Below, one piece after another: positions 17,971 through 28,596 of a stretch of 43,145 nucleotides of DNA. The stretch lies in NCBI GenBank assembly GCA_002281535.1, contig NCGD01000020.1, forward strand, positions 20,510 to 63,654, written 5' to 3'. Position 1 is the first letter of the stretch. Each line of letters opens with the position of its first letter. Both the position numbers and the translations under genes were made by a program. This stretch comes from Sphingomonas sp. 28-63-12. GTDB taxonomy: Bacteria; Pseudomonadota; Alphaproteobacteria; Sphingomonadales; Sphingomonadaceae. The notes beneath the pieces were generated by a model that saw only the letters and a program-made list of their open reading frames with translations, was not told where the DNA came from and searched no databases.

Positions 17971-18696
17971 TCAGGTGCTGGATTCACCCTGAATCGGCCG
18001 ATCGGCGAGAATATCGGCGATTGTCAGCAGCACCGCCGGCCGGAGCTGCACGCCGACATGGCCGCTGCGGACTTCAATGTCGCGCGCGCGGGGCTGGCCC
18101 GGCGCACGGCAGGCCAGGCCGTTGACCAGGCCGTCGCTGCGGCTCCAGATCGCGGTGGACGGAACGTCAAGCGGGGCGGCACAGGCGGCACTCCAGTCCC
18201 GGACCCGGGCGCTGTCGATGCGGTCGCCGCTCAGCCATTCAAAGGCGCGCCAGACATTGGTGTCGCGCGGACTGCCGGCAAAGGGCGCGCTGACGGTGAT
18301 CACTTCGCGGACGAGATCGGGCCGACGGCTGGCGACGAAGCGCGCCATCATCCCGCCCAGGCTGATGCCGATCAGCGTCACCTTGTTACCGGTCTCGGCA
18401 TGAATCGCGGCTATTCGCTCAATCAAGCGCTCACCGTCTTCGCCGATCGCCCGCGGCCCTAGATTGCGGCCGAGGCCCCAAGGGAAAGCGCGATAGCCCC
18501 GATCAGTCAGAAAACGCCGCATCACGCCGTTCGACCAATCGCTATTGGCGAGGCCGGGCAGGATCATCACCGGGCGGCCATCGCCGCACGGGGCAGCGCG
18601 GAGGCGACTGCCGGCGACCGCCAGCGTACCGATCGACCAAGCAGCCCGAGGCCATTCGGCGAGCAATCTGATCGGCGGGGGCGGTCCGAGCGGCAT
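17971..18696 (-). CDS. Alpha/beta hydrolase, lipase-like
   Basis: A 241-residue hydrolase. VMILPGLANSDWSN gives the oxyanion-hole strand, LIGISLGGMMARFVA the GxSxG nucleophile elbow (serine near residue 113), WSRSDGLVN a possible acid residue and RSGHVGVQ the late histidine. There is no signal peptide. The family includes esterases and lipase-like proteins of unclear substrate. The start has a strong GGAGGAGGGG just upstream. It is divergent from phhA with a 56-bp gap. Confidence 0.85.
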   Translation of the reverse strand: MPLGPPPPIRLLAEWPRAAWSIGTLAVAGSRLRAAPCGDGRPVMILPGLANSDWSNGVMRRFLTDRGYRAFPWGLGRNLGPRAIGEDGERLIERIAAIHAETGNKVTLIGISLGGMMARFVASRRPDLVREVITVSAPFAGSPRDTNVWRAFEWLSGDRIDSARVRDWSAACAAPLDVPSTAIWSRSDGLVNGLACRAPGQPRARDIEVRSGHVGVQLRPAVLLTIADILADRPIQGESST

Positions 18697-18738
18697 CCCC
18701 TCCTCCTATAGGGCTATTTATTGCCGCCGGCTGAATGT

Positions 18739-18744
18739 GATAAT
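18739..18744 (+). promoter_or_regulatory. Possible -10 box very close to the phhA start
   Basis: GATAAT matches five of six bases of the sigma70 -10 consensus and ends eight bases before the phhA ATG, so transcription would begin nearly at the start codon. A convincing -35 box at 16-18 bases is missing, so this is tentative. Confidence 0.3.
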
Positions 18745-18752
18745 GGTGACGG

Positions 18753-19631
18753 ATGGCCAATGACACTCATCTCCTCGACCGCCCCCCCCGAGGCGCGGCT
18801 TCCGACTGGACCGTGCCGCAAGACTGGGAGCGTTTCACGACGGCAGACCATGCGGTTTGGGATACCTTGTTCGCGCGCCAGGCCAGGTTGCTGCCCGGCC
18901 GCGCCTCGACCGCCTTTTTGCGCGGGCTCGATGCACTACGGCTGTCGACGTCGGGTATCCCCAATTTCGAGGAGCTGTCCGAACGGTTGATGCGGCTGAC
19001 CGGGTGGCAGGTGGTGGCGGTGCCCGGGCTGGTGCCCGATGACGTGTTCTTCGATCATATGGCCAATCGCCGCTTTGTCGCGGGCAATTTCATCCGCGGT
19101 GCCGATCAGCTCGATTATCTGCAGGAACCCGACGTCTTCCACGATGTGTTCGGCCATGTGCCGATGCTCGCTGACCCGGTGTTTGCCGATTATTGCGTCG
19201 CCTATGGCGAGGGCGGCAAGCGTGCACTGGGGCTGGGCGGGCTGAAATATCTCAGCCGGCTTTATTGGTACACCGTCGAATTCGGACTGATCGCTGACCC
19301 CGAGGGCTTGCGGATTTATGGCGCCGGCATCGTCTCCAGCGCCGCGGAAACCCGCTTTGCGCTTGATGATGCCAGCCCCAACCGGATCGGCTTCGATCTG
19401 GAACGGGTGATGCGCACCGATTATCGGATCGACGATTTCCAGCAGAATTATTTCGTCGTGCCAAGCTATGACGAGCTGCTGCGCGTGACGGTGGAGACCG
19501 ATTTCGCGCCGCTCTATGACAAGATCAAGCCGCTGCCCGATATCGCCATCGCCGATATCCTGCCCGATGACGTGGTGATCACACGCGGGACGCAGGCTTA
19601 TGCGACGGCGCGGGATCCTGGCCAGCGCTAG
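18753..19631 (+). CDS. phhA: Phenylalanine 4-monooxygenase
   Basis: PhhA hydroxylates phenylalanine to tyrosine using tetrahydropterin, oxygen and non-haem iron. The 292-residue length matches the bacterial single-domain enzyme, without the mammalian regulatory domain. The iron ligands are visible: His130 and His135 in EPDVFHDVFGHVPML, and Glu176 in YWYTVEFGL. The GKRALGLGGLKYLSRLYWYT block is also typical. Usual partners phhB (pterin dehydratase) or an Lrp-type regulator are not adjacent. The preceding sequence has a GGTGA box only three bases before the ATG and a possible very close -10 box. Confidence 0.96.
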   Translation: MANDTHLLDRPPRGAASDWTVPQDWERFTTADHAVWDTLFARQARLLPGRASTAFLRGLDALRLSTSGIPNFEELSERLMRLTGWQVVAVPGLVPDDVFFDHMANRRFVAGNFIRGADQLDYLQEPDVFHDVFGHVPMLADPVFADYCVAYGEGGKRALGLGGLKYLSRLYWYTVEFGLIADPEGLRIYGAGIVSSAAETRFALDDASPNRIGFDLERVMRTDYRIDDFQQNYFVVPSYDELLRVTVETDFAPLYDKIKPLPDIAIADILPDDVVITRGTQAYATARDPGQR

Positions 19632-19680
19632 AGCCGATTTGGGGTCGGTTGAACCAGCGCTGCACCCCTTACGAAAGCAG

Positions 19681-19695
19681 GGGGCCAAGGGCCCC
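19681..19695. terminator. Possible convergent hairpin terminator
   Basis: GGGGCC-AAG-GGCCCC is a perfect six-base, all-GC stem between the convergent phhA and exporter permease genes. No T tract follows on either strand, so a termination role is only suggested by position. Confidence 0.35.
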
Positions 19696-19789
19696 AGAGC
19701 GCCGCGCCTGCGACCCTGATTTCCCGCGTTTGGGCAAGAACGGATTCCGTCAAAAAGAGAATGGCGCTATGGCCATGCCGAGGCCCCTT

Positions 19790-21735
<1,946 letters not shown>

Positions 21736-21748
21736 CCGCACGGGGGCG

Positions 21749-23125
21749 TTACTGGCCACCGCCCGCCCCGCTGCGTTGCCGTGCCCCGCTGGTGTTGCCA
21801 CCGGCAGCACCACTGGATGCGCCCGCTGCCAATTGCCCGGTCACGACCTTCATGCCGGGTTTGAGGCTACCGCCGGTCACTTCGGTCATCGATCCGTTGG
21901 TGTCGCCGGTGACGATGCTGATCGGCTTCACGCTGCCATCGTCCTGCTGGACATAGACGGTCTGGGTCGAGCCGCGACCAATCGTTGCCGTACGTTCTCC
22001 GCCGCCCCGGCGCAGGCGCGGCGGACCAAAGGCACTGGCAATTCCCCCGCCCTGCCCGGCAGCGGCGCCGTCGGTGGGGCGAAAGCGCAAGGCGGCATTG
22101 GGTACCAGCAGCACATTGTCCTTGCGGGTCGTGGTGATATCGGCGGTCGCCGTCATGCCCGGGCGCAATTTGATGTCGGGATTGGCAACCGCCAGCGTCG
22201 CGCTGTAGCTGACCACCTGGTTGGTCGTCGTGGTCGTTGTCGTCGCCGATTGCGCCGAGAGGTTGGAGCCGAGATCGACCCGCGTGATCGTCGCCGGAAA
22301 GGTCGCACCGGGAAAGGCATCGACGGTGAAACTCGCCTGTTGCCCGGCCATGACCTCACCGACATCGGCTTCGTCAATCGCGACTTCAAGCTTCATCCGG
22401 GTGAGGTCCTCGGCGATCACGAACAATGTTGGCGTATTGAACGATGCCGCCACGGTTTGCCCCGGCTCGACCTGGCGAGCGAGGATGACGCCGTTGACCG
22501 GCGATCGGATCACTGCGCGGACGAGATTATACTGGTTCGACGACAGGGTCGCTCGCGCGGCGCTGACATTGGCCTCAGCCGCGCGGACATTGGCAATCGC
22601 CCGATCGCGATCGGCAATGGCCTGTTCCATCTCGGTCTTGGCGGGCACGCGACCCTGCGACAAGCGGCTGACATCCTGCAAGCGCGCGAGCTGCGCGCTC
22701 GACTGGGCGAGCGTGGCCTGCGCCTGCGCAACCGAGGCGATGCTCGAGTTGAGCTGGGCGCTGCTCTGGTTGACCGAATCCTGAAAGCGCTGCGGATCGA
22801 TCGTCGCGATCGGCTGGCCCTTGCTGACCCGGTCATTGACATCGACCAGCACCTTGGCGACCAGCCCCGACACTTCGGAGCCGACATCGACCTGATTGGT
22901 CGGCGCGAGCTTGCCGGTTGCCGAGACCGAGACGACCAGCGTTCCCTTTTGCGCGGCTTCGGTGGCATAGGTCGGCTTGGCTGCCGGCGCGAACAGCCGC
23001 AGCGCCAGCAGGATCAGCAGGATCACGCCAATCGCGACCAGCACCCATTTGCCGACCCGGCGCCAGGCGGGCACCTCCCGCTTGCCGAGAAACTCGTTCA
23101 GATCGGTTGCATTTGCATCGGCCAT
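21749..23125 (-). CDS. MacA-type periplasmic adaptor protein
   Basis: A 458-residue membrane-fusion protein (RND/HlyD superfamily). One N-terminal membrane anchor lies at about residues 26-46. The biotinyl-lipoyl half-motifs TLVVSVSATGKLAPTNQVDVGSEVSG and RVSKGQPIATIDPQ flank a long coiled-coil hairpin (about 105-200), followed by beta-barrel and membrane-proximal domains. The last 60 residues are unusually rich in Gly, Ser and Arg, probably disordered. It is the second gene of the export operon and starts 14 bases after the outer-membrane factor gene. Confidence 0.92.
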   Translation of the reverse strand: MADANATDLNEFLGKREVPAWRRVGKWVLVAIGVILLILLALRLFAPAAKPTYATEAAQKGTLVVSVSATGKLAPTNQVDVGSEVSGLVAKVLVDVNDRVSKGQPIATIDPQRFQDSVNQSSAQLNSSIASVAQAQATLAQSSAQLARLQDVSRLSQGRVPAKTEMEQAIADRDRAIANVRAAEANVSAARATLSSNQYNLVRAVIRSPVNGVILARQVEPGQTVAASFNTPTLFVIAEDLTRMKLEVAIDEADVGEVMAGQQASFTVDAFPGATFPATITRVDLGSNLSAQSATTTTTTTNQVVSYSATLAVANPDIKLRPGMTATADITTTRKDNVLLVPNAALRFRPTDGAAAGQGGGIASAFGPPRLRRGGGERTATIGRGSTQTVYVQQDDGSVKPISIVTGDTNGSMTEVTGGSLKPGMKVVTGQLAAGASSGAAGGNTSGARQRSGAGGGQ

Positions 23126-23139
23126 GACAGTTCCCGGGA

Positions 23140-24573
23140 CTATTTTGCGGGCGGTTCGGGCGGGGAAGCACTATCCCACCCGCCGCCCAGGGCGAGATAA
23201 AGCTGAACGAGCGCCTGGGCCTGATCGGCGCGGGCGGTGGTCAAGCCGCTTTGGGCCGAAAGCAGCGCGCTTTCGGTGTTGTTGAGCGTCGTGATATCGG
23301 TGAGCCCGGCGCGATATTGGCTGCGCGCCAGGATCGCGGCATTGCTCGACGCATCGAGCGCGACCGCGAAGTCACGCTGGCGCGCTTCGGCCGTGGCCAT
23401 CGCGGTCAGCGCGTTTTCGACATCCTCAAGGGCGGTCAGCACCGCGCCACGATAGGCCGCCAGCGATTCCTCGGCCGCGGCGCGGCGCGCCCGCACTACC
23501 GAGCGATTGCGGCCGGCATCGAAGATCGTCTGGGCGATGCTGCCGAACACCCGGCCGGTGATGATATCGGTCAGCGTGTTGATCGCGCCGGCATTGGTGC
23601 TCAGACTCGCACCGATGCTGAGCGCGGGATAGAGATCGGCCTCAGCCACCCCGATCCGTGCGGTCGCCGCCGCCAGGGTGCGTTCGGCGGCGCGGACATC
23701 GGGCCGAAGACGGATGATATCAGCGGGGATACCGACCGGGATCGCGGCAGGCCCTTCGGGGATTGGCTTCACCTCGGCGAGATCGGCCTTGAGCGCGCCC
23801 GGCGCCTGCCCGGTCAGCACGCCAAGCCGATTGGCCGCCTGCTGGAAATTCTGTTCGAGCGACGGGATTTGCGTGGCGGTCTGCGCGCGCTGCGAGCGCG
23901 ACTGTTCGGCATCAAGCGACGAGACAAGCCCGGCCTGCACGCGAAAGCCGGCGATTTCGAGATTGTCGTCCTGGATGGCGAGGCTGCCCTTCGCGATTGC
24001 CAGGCTGGCCTGGGCCGAGCGCGCCAGAATATAGTTGCGGGCGACTTCAGCGGCGATCGAGCTCTGTACATTGGCGAGCGTGAACTGGCTGGCCTGAAGC
24101 GCGCCGCGCTGCGCCTCTACGCCGCGACGGATGCCGCCGAACAGATCGAGCTGGTAGGAGGCATCAGCGCTGATCGAGTAATTTTCGTTGACGATGCCGG
24201 CATTGGTGATGTTGCCAAAGCTTTGCCCGCGCACGTTGATGTTGCGCGAATAGCCCGCCGATGCGCTGGCGCTGGGCAACAGGCTGGCACGCGACTGGAC
24301 CAGCGATTCGCGCGCCTGGCGCAGCCGGGCGACGGCCTGGGCGATATCGAGATTCTGCTTGATCGCGGTATCGATGATGCCGGTCAGTTGCGGATCGTTG
24401 AAGCTGGTCCACCAGCGCTGGCCATCGCCAATCGCGCCCGGTGCGGCCGGCGTCGAATAGCGATCGGGAACGGCGAGCTTGCCGAGCGCCGGCGGGGCAT
24501 AATTGGGCCCAACCGCACAAGCGCCAAGCGGCAGCGCGACGAGGATCACCAAGGCAGGACACAAGCGCAACAT
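23140..24573 (-). CDS. Outer-membrane efflux channel, NodT family
   Basis: A 477-residue outer-membrane factor. The signal peptide ends in the lipobox LPLGAC (cysteine at about residue 19), so it is a lipoprotein like most NodT-family channels. CAVGPNYAPP is the usual mature start. The two OEP repeats are visible: WWTSFNDPQLTGIIDTAI and, in the second half, PADIIRLRPDVRAAERTLAAA. It forms the trimeric exit duct used by the downstream adaptor and ABC pump. First gene of the operon; tandem short palindromes precede it. Confidence 0.93.
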   Translation of the reverse strand: MLRLCPALVILVALPLGACAVGPNYAPPALGKLAVPDRYSTPAAPGAIGDGQRWWTSFNDPQLTGIIDTAIKQNLDIAQAVARLRQARESLVQSRASLLPSASASAGYSRNINVRGQSFGNITNAGIVNENYSISADASYQLDLFGGIRRGVEAQRGALQASQFTLANVQSSIAAEVARNYILARSAQASLAIAKGSLAIQDDNLEIAGFRVQAGLVSSLDAEQSRSQRAQTATQIPSLEQNFQQAANRLGVLTGQAPGALKADLAEVKPIPEGPAAIPVGIPADIIRLRPDVRAAERTLAAATARIGVAEADLYPALSIGASLSTNAGAINTLTDIITGRVFGSIAQTIFDAGRNRSVVRARRAAAEESLAAYRGAVLTALEDVENALTAMATAEARQRDFAVALDASSNAAILARSQYRAGLTDITTLNNTESALLSAQSGLTTARADQAQALVQLYLALGGGWDSASPPEPPAK

Positions 24574-24615
24574 GCCGGTGACCTATCCGGCTAGGACAAT
24601 GGCGTCCAACGGATT

Positions 24616-24635
24616 ATTGTCGCAAATTGTCACAA
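24616..24635. promoter_or_regulatory. Tandem 10-bp repeat, candidate operator of export operon
   Basis: ATTGTCGCAA is followed directly by ATTGTCACAA: two copies, nine of ten bases identical, at one helical-turn period. The second contains the perfect palindrome TTGT-C-ACAA. They lie 43-62 bases upstream of the channel gene start, where a promoter would be. This fits a repressor or activator site, but no regulator gene is adjacent. Confidence 0.5.
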
Positions 24636-24646
24636 GCGCTGGGGCG

Positions 24647-26761
24647 CTAGTCGATCTCCAATATCACGGCATCAACGGCCAGGCTGTCGCCCGGCGCGGC
24701 GCTGACCGATTTGACGATACCGGCCTTTTCGGCGCGCAGGATATTTTCCATCTTCATCGCCTCGACCACCGCCAGCGGCTGGCCAAGCACCACCGTGTCG
24801 CCCGCCGCGACATCGAGCCGCATCAGCAGCCCCGGCATCGGGCAGAGCAGGAAGCGCGACAGATCGGGCGGCACTTTCTCGATCAGATGGCGCGCATAGG
24901 GCGCGACATGCGCGGGCAAGGTCCGCACGATATGCGACGCACCGCGCGTGGTGAGCTTGAAGCCGGTGCGGGTGCGCGCGATCTTGACGATCAGCGGTTC
25001 ACCATCGATCTCGGCCTCGACCACCCGGTCGCCCGGGGTATATTCCATTGCCAGATCGAGCGCCACGCCATCGACGCTAATCTCATCCTCGTCGAGTTCG
25101 ATATTGTGATCGACCCCGTCGATCCGGACGGTCCAATCGGCGGGGGGCTGGAGGCGATCACCCAATTGCCCATCGCTACGGCGGGCGCGATCTGCCTCTG
25201 CCGTCGCGGCAAAAGCGGCGATCGCCGCGAGCGAGCGAAGCAGATCGGGCGAGGCGGGCGCGCCATGGAAGCCGTCGGGATATTCCTCGGCAATGAAGCC
25301 GGTGGTGATGGTGCCCGAGCGGAAGCGCGGGTGCTGCATCAGCGCCGACAGGAAATCGATATTATTGCCCGGCCCCTCGATTTCGAACGCATCGAGCGCG
25401 GCGATCTGGGCATCGATTGCCCCTTCTCGGGTGGGGGCCCAGGTGATCAGCTTGGCGATCATCGGATCGTAGAAAATGCTGACCTCGCCGCCTTCGCGGA
25501 CGCCGTCATCGACACGGGTGTAGGGCTGCTGCCCCGCCTCCTCCATATCCGTCACCCCAGCGAAAGCTGGGGTCTCCCCGTTGGAGAGCGCGCCACCCGC
25601 CGCTTGAGACCCCAGCTTTCGCTGGGGTGACGCTTGTGGGTCGGTGTAAGGCGTGCCCTCGCTCTCGGGCGGGCTGTACCGCACCAGCCGCCCGGTGCTG
25701 GGCAAAAACCCGCGATAGGGATCTTCCGCATAGACGCGGTTCTCGATCGCCCAGCCGTTGATGCCGATATCGGCCTGCGTGAATGCCAGCGCCTCGCCGC
25801 TCGCGACGCGGATCATCTGTTCAACCAGATCGATGCCGGTGATCGCTTCGGTCACCGGATGCTCGACCTGGAGCCGGGTGTTCATTTCGAGGAAGTAGAA
25901 CCCCTCCCCCGTGGTGTCCGCGCCCGAGACGATCAGCTCGACGGTGCCGGCCGAATAATAGCCGACCGCGCGGGCGAGCGCGACCGCCTGTTCGCCCATC
26001 GCCTTGCGCATCTTGGGCGTGACGAAGGGTGACGGCGCTTCCTCGACCACCTTCTGGTGGCGGCGCTGGATGCTGCATTCGCGCTCGTTGAGGTAGAGGA
26101 TATTGCCGTGCTGATCGCCGAGAAGCTGGATTTCGATGTGGCGCGGACTTTCGATGAATTTTTCGATGAACACGCGGTCGTCGCCGAAACTCGCCAGCCC
26201 TTCGCGCTTGGTTGCCTCGAAGCCCTCGCGCACATCCTGTTCGGAATAAGCGAGCCGCATCCCCTTGCCGCCGCCGCCCGCGCTCGCCTTCATCATCACC
26301 GGATAGCCGATGCCCGAGGCGATCGTCACCGCCTCCTCGGTATCGGCGATCTCGCCGAGGAACCCCGGCACGACATTGACTCCGGCGGCCTTGGCGAGCT
26401 TCTTCGATTCGATCTTGTCGCCCATCGCGGCGATGGCGGCGGGCGGCGGCCCGACAAAAGCGATCCCTGCTTCGGCGCAGGCGCGCGCGAAACTCTCGCG
26501 TTCGGAGAGGAAGCCATAGCCGGGGTGGATGCAATCAGCCCCGGTCGCCTTTGCAGCGGCGAGGATGAGGTCGGCCTTGAGATAGCTCTCGGCAGCGGGC
26601 GCCGGCCCGAGGCGAACCGCTTCGTCGGCCATCAGGACGTGGGGCGCGCGGGCATCGGCGTCGGAATAGACCGCGACCGTGGCGAGGCCCATCCGCTTGG
26701 CGGTGCGGAACACCCGGCAGGCGATTTCACCACGATTGGCGACGAGGATTTTCTTGAGCAT
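24647..26761 (-). CDS. pccA: Propionyl-CoA carboxylase, biotin-carrying alpha subunit
   Basis: The alpha subunit carboxylates its own biotin with bicarbonate and ATP; the beta subunit then makes methylmalonyl-CoA. ILVANRGEIACRVFRTAKRMG starts the biotin carboxylase domain; the ATP loop KASAGGGGKGMR is at 158-169, EMNTRLQVEHPVTE at 292-305, and the C-terminal biotin site EAMKMEN has Lys670. The chosen ATG gives 704 residues, about 40 more than relatives. The excess is residues about 374-415, encoded by a palindromic repeat inserted in frame; without it the sequence reads through normally (PPESEG into RVDDGVREGGEVS). A longer upstream frame to 26860 is rejected. No pccB is present. The acyl-CoA specificity is inferred from the mcm and mce context. 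Confidence 0.93.
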   Translation of the reverse strand: MLKKILVANRGEIACRVFRTAKRMGLATVAVYSDADARAPHVLMADEAVRLGPAPAAESYLKADLILAAAKATGADCIHPGYGFLSERESFARACAEAGIAFVGPPPAAIAAMGDKIESKKLAKAAGVNVVPGFLGEIADTEEAVTIASGIGYPVMMKASAGGGGKGMRLAYSEQDVREGFEATKREGLASFGDDRVFIEKFIESPRHIEIQLLGDQHGNILYLNERECSIQRRHQKVVEEAPSPFVTPKMRKAMGEQAVALARAVGYYSAGTVELIVSGADTTGEGFYFLEMNTRLQVEHPVTEAITGIDLVEQMIRVASGEALAFTQADIGINGWAIENRVYAEDPYRGFLPSTGRLVRYSPPESEGTPYTDPQASPQRKLGSQAAGGALSNGETPAFAGVTDMEEAGQQPYTRVDDGVREGGEVSIFYDPMIAKLITWAPTREGAIDAQIAALDAFEIEGPGNNIDFLSALMQHPRFRSGTITTGFIAEEYPDGFHGAPASPDLLRSLAAIAAFAATAEADRARRSDGQLGDRLQPPADWTVRIDGVDHNIELDEDEISVDGVALDLAMEYTPGDRVVEAEIDGEPLIVKIARTRTGFKLTTRGASHIVRTLPAHVAPYARHLIEKVPPDLSRFLLCPMPGLLMRLDVAAGDTVVLGQPLAVVEAMKMENILRAEKAGIVKSVSAAPGDSLAVDAVILEID
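25526..25651. repeat. In-frame palindromic repeat insertion in pccA, family B copy 1
   Basis: A 126-bp insert, 42 codons, holds a perfect 26-bp inverted repeat: 25551-25576 and 25606-25631 (outer GTCACCCCAGC, inner GGGGTCTC). Each arm is itself a hairpin, ACCCCAGC and GCTGGGGT around a four-base loop (GAAA or TTTC). GGTGTAAGG at 25643-25651 and GGTGTAGGG at 25517-25525 match at eight of nine bases and flank the insert, like a target-site duplication. The reading frame stays open through the whole element. Confidence 0.93.
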
Positions 26762-26766
26762 TATTT

Positions 26767-27141
26767 TCACCACTTCAATGGGCCGTCCGACGTCGCTGGA
26801 AAACCGGTTTCGAATGACGTTGGAACTCGGCCATCTGGTCGGTAGTGACCCGGTTCGCACCAGAAGCCGGCACCCTCGATGGGGATTTTTCCTTCGGCTT
26901 TCGCTGACGCGACGAAATTTGCGTTGAGCAGCCTTGCGGCCATCGCACAGTTACCGCCGTTAAAATCAGCAGATTCGTTCGCATCAAAAGTGCTGAAATG
27001 TACGCGTTCGTTAAGACCTAACGGTGAGTTTCGATAGAGAGTGAAGCTATGGTCAGGCTCAGAATTGCATCCTGCGAGCGGCAGGATAATCGTTGCAATC
27101 AAGCAAACCGAATAGCGTCGCTGAACTCCCCCCGCTCTCAC
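26767..27141 (-). CDS. Unknown small lipoprotein
   Basis: A 124-residue protein with signal sequence and lipobox LPLAGC (cysteine at about residue 25). The mature region contains two further cysteines (GGNCAMAA and FWCEPG), possibly a disulfide, and ends in PLKW. I do not recognise a family. The start is GTG at 27141 with an AGGAGGA box five bases upstream. It lies between bioB and pccA on the same strand, five bases before pccA, so it is presumably part of that transcript. Confidence 0.75.
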   Translation of the reverse strand: MRAGGVQRRYSVCLIATIILPLAGCNSEPDHSFTLYRNSPLGLNERVHFSTFDANESADFNGGNCAMAARLLNANFVASAKAEGKIPIEGAGFWCEPGHYRPDGRVPTSFETGFPATSDGPLKW

Positions 27142-27158
27142 TCTGCTCCTCCTTTTCC

Positions 27159-27241
27159 GTCATGCCGGATTTGATCCGGCATCCCGCTGCCTTTTCCAAC
27201 CGCGCAGAAGTAGCGGGACCCCGGATCAAGTCCGGGGTGAC
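27159..27241. repeat. Palindromic repeat family B, copy 2
   Basis: Two hairpins facing each other: ATGCCGGAT-TTG-ATCCGGCAT (27162-27182) and ACCCCGGA-TCAAG-TCCGGGGT (27218-27238). The outer ends are GTC and GAC as in the pccA copy, and the inner flanks CCCGCT and AGCGGG also pair. The arms differ by paired changes (TG..CA against CC..GG) that keep each hairpin. The element lies 18 bases after the bioB stop. Confidence 0.9.
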
Positions 27242-27259
27242 GGTCGTGGTTTGGCGTGG

Positions 27260-28249
27260 TCACGCCGCCACCACCCGCATCGGCTCTTCGCCAACCATCG
27301 GCCGCAGCCCCAGCCGCGCGAACATCGCGCCGTCGGCGCTGTCGCCGCGGTTGCCGGTGGTCAGCAGCTTGTCACCGGTGAAGATCGAGTTCGCGCCTGC
27401 CATGAAGCAGAGCGCCTGGGTCGCTTCCGACATGCTCTCGCGGCCTGCCGACAAGCGCACCATGCTCAGCGGCATGGTGATCCGCGCGACCGCGACGGTC
27501 CGCACGAATTCGATATCGTCGATCTTCGCGAGTGGCGTGTCGGCGAGCATATCGCCCAGCACGGTGCCCTTGACCGGCACCAGCGCGTTGACCGGCACGC
27601 TTTCCGGGTGGCGCTCCAGCGTGGCGAGCGCTTGGACGAAACCGACGCGGTCGGCGCGGGTTTCGCCCATGCCGACGATGCCGCCGCAGCAGACGTTGAT
27701 GCCCGCCGCGCGGACATGATCGAGCGTATCGAGCCGATCCTCGAAGGTCCGCGTGGTGATGACATTGCCGTAATTTTCCGGCGAGGTATCGATATTGTGG
27801 TTGTAATAATCGAGCCCCGCCTCGGCGAGCTGTGCGGCCTGATGCGGTTCGAGCATCCCGAGCGTCATGCAGGTTTCCAGCCCCATCGCCTTCACACCCG
27901 CGACCATCGATACGACCGCGTCCATGTCGCGGTCCTTGGGGTTGCGCCAGGCAGCGCCCATGCAGAAACGTTGCGATCCGCTCGCTTTGGCGTCGGCGGC
28001 GGCAGCGAGCACTTCGTCCACCTCCATCAGCTTCTCGGCCTTAAGCCCCGTCTCGGCGGAGGCACTTTGCGAGCAATAGCCACAATCCTCCGGGCAGCCG
28101 CCGGTCTTGATCGACAGCAACGTGCACAGCTGCACTTCACCCGCCGCATGATGCGCGCGGTGGACGGTTTGGGCGCGGAACATGAGGTCGTCGAACGGCA
28201 GATCGAACAGGGCGGCGATTTCAGTGCGGGTCCAGTCGGTGCGGATCAA
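27260..28249 (-). CDS. bioB: Biotin synthase
   Basis: BioB is a radical-SAM enzyme that inserts sulfur into dethiobiotin. The 329-residue length is typical. The SAM-cluster cysteines are Cys52, Cys56 and Cys59 in [37 protein letters not shown] and the [2Fe-2S]-site arginine in [11 protein letters not shown] are also present. The start is TTG overlapping the upstream stop as TTGA, with AAAGGTGG before it. It is apart from any other bio gene; its place beside pccA, a biotin enzyme, makes metabolic sense. A palindromic repeat follows its stop. Confidence 0.96.
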   Translation of the reverse strand: MIRTDWTRTEIAALFDLPFDDLMFRAQTVHRAHHAAGEVQLCTLLSIKTGGCPEDCGYCSQSASAETGLKAEKLMEVDEVLAAAADAKASGSQRFCMGAAWRNPKDRDMDAVVSMVAGVKAMGLETCMTLGMLEPHQAAQLAEAGLDYYNHNIDTSPENYGNVITTRTFEDRLDTLDHVRAAGINVCCGGIVGMGETRADRVGFVQALATLERHPESVPVNALVPVKGTVLGDMLADTPLAKIDDIEFVRTVAVARITMPLSMVRLSAGRESMSEATQALCFMAGANSIFTGDKLLTTGNRGDSADGAMFARLGLRPMVGEEPMRVVAA

Positions 28250-28596
28250 TTGACCACCTTTCCAATTTCACTCAAGAAAATGCCCAACCCTGTCGCAAAC
28301 AGACCGCTCGAAATGCCGCGTTCGTAATTGAAGAAGCGCCTCAGCGGCTTGCCGGTCTTGCGATGTGATATAATCGTGTTCATCGCGCCGAATCCCAGGA
28401 CGGTGCCCATCGAGACAAGCGCCAAGCTGACCATCACCAGCGTTGTCCCGGCCCCCCTGTCACCCTGAACCCAGGTCAGCATGGCACCCAGAGTAACGAG
28501 CCCGATGGTACTGAGATGCTTGAAATAATCATATTCCAGCAGCAGCCAGTCGGTGCGCGCGGCACCACTGACCTGTTCGTCCGGCAAGTCGCTCAT
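28246..28596 (-). CDS. Unknown small membrane protein
   Basis: A 116-residue protein with three hydrophobic segments at about 26-45, 49-75 and 94-115, hence probably an inner-membrane protein. A conserved-looking loop [17 protein letters not shown] joins the last two. No family is recognised with certainty. It is tightly coupled: its ATG overlaps the mcm stop (ATGA) and its stop overlaps the bioB start (TTGA). A role in the propionate pathway is not implied by its sequence. Confidence 0.8.
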   Translation of the reverse strand: MSDLPDEQVSGAARTDWLLLEYDYFKHLSTIGLVTLGAMLTWVQGDRGAGTTLVMVSLALVSMGTVLGFGAMNTIISHRKTGKPLRRFFNYERGISSGLFATGLGIFLSEIGKVVN

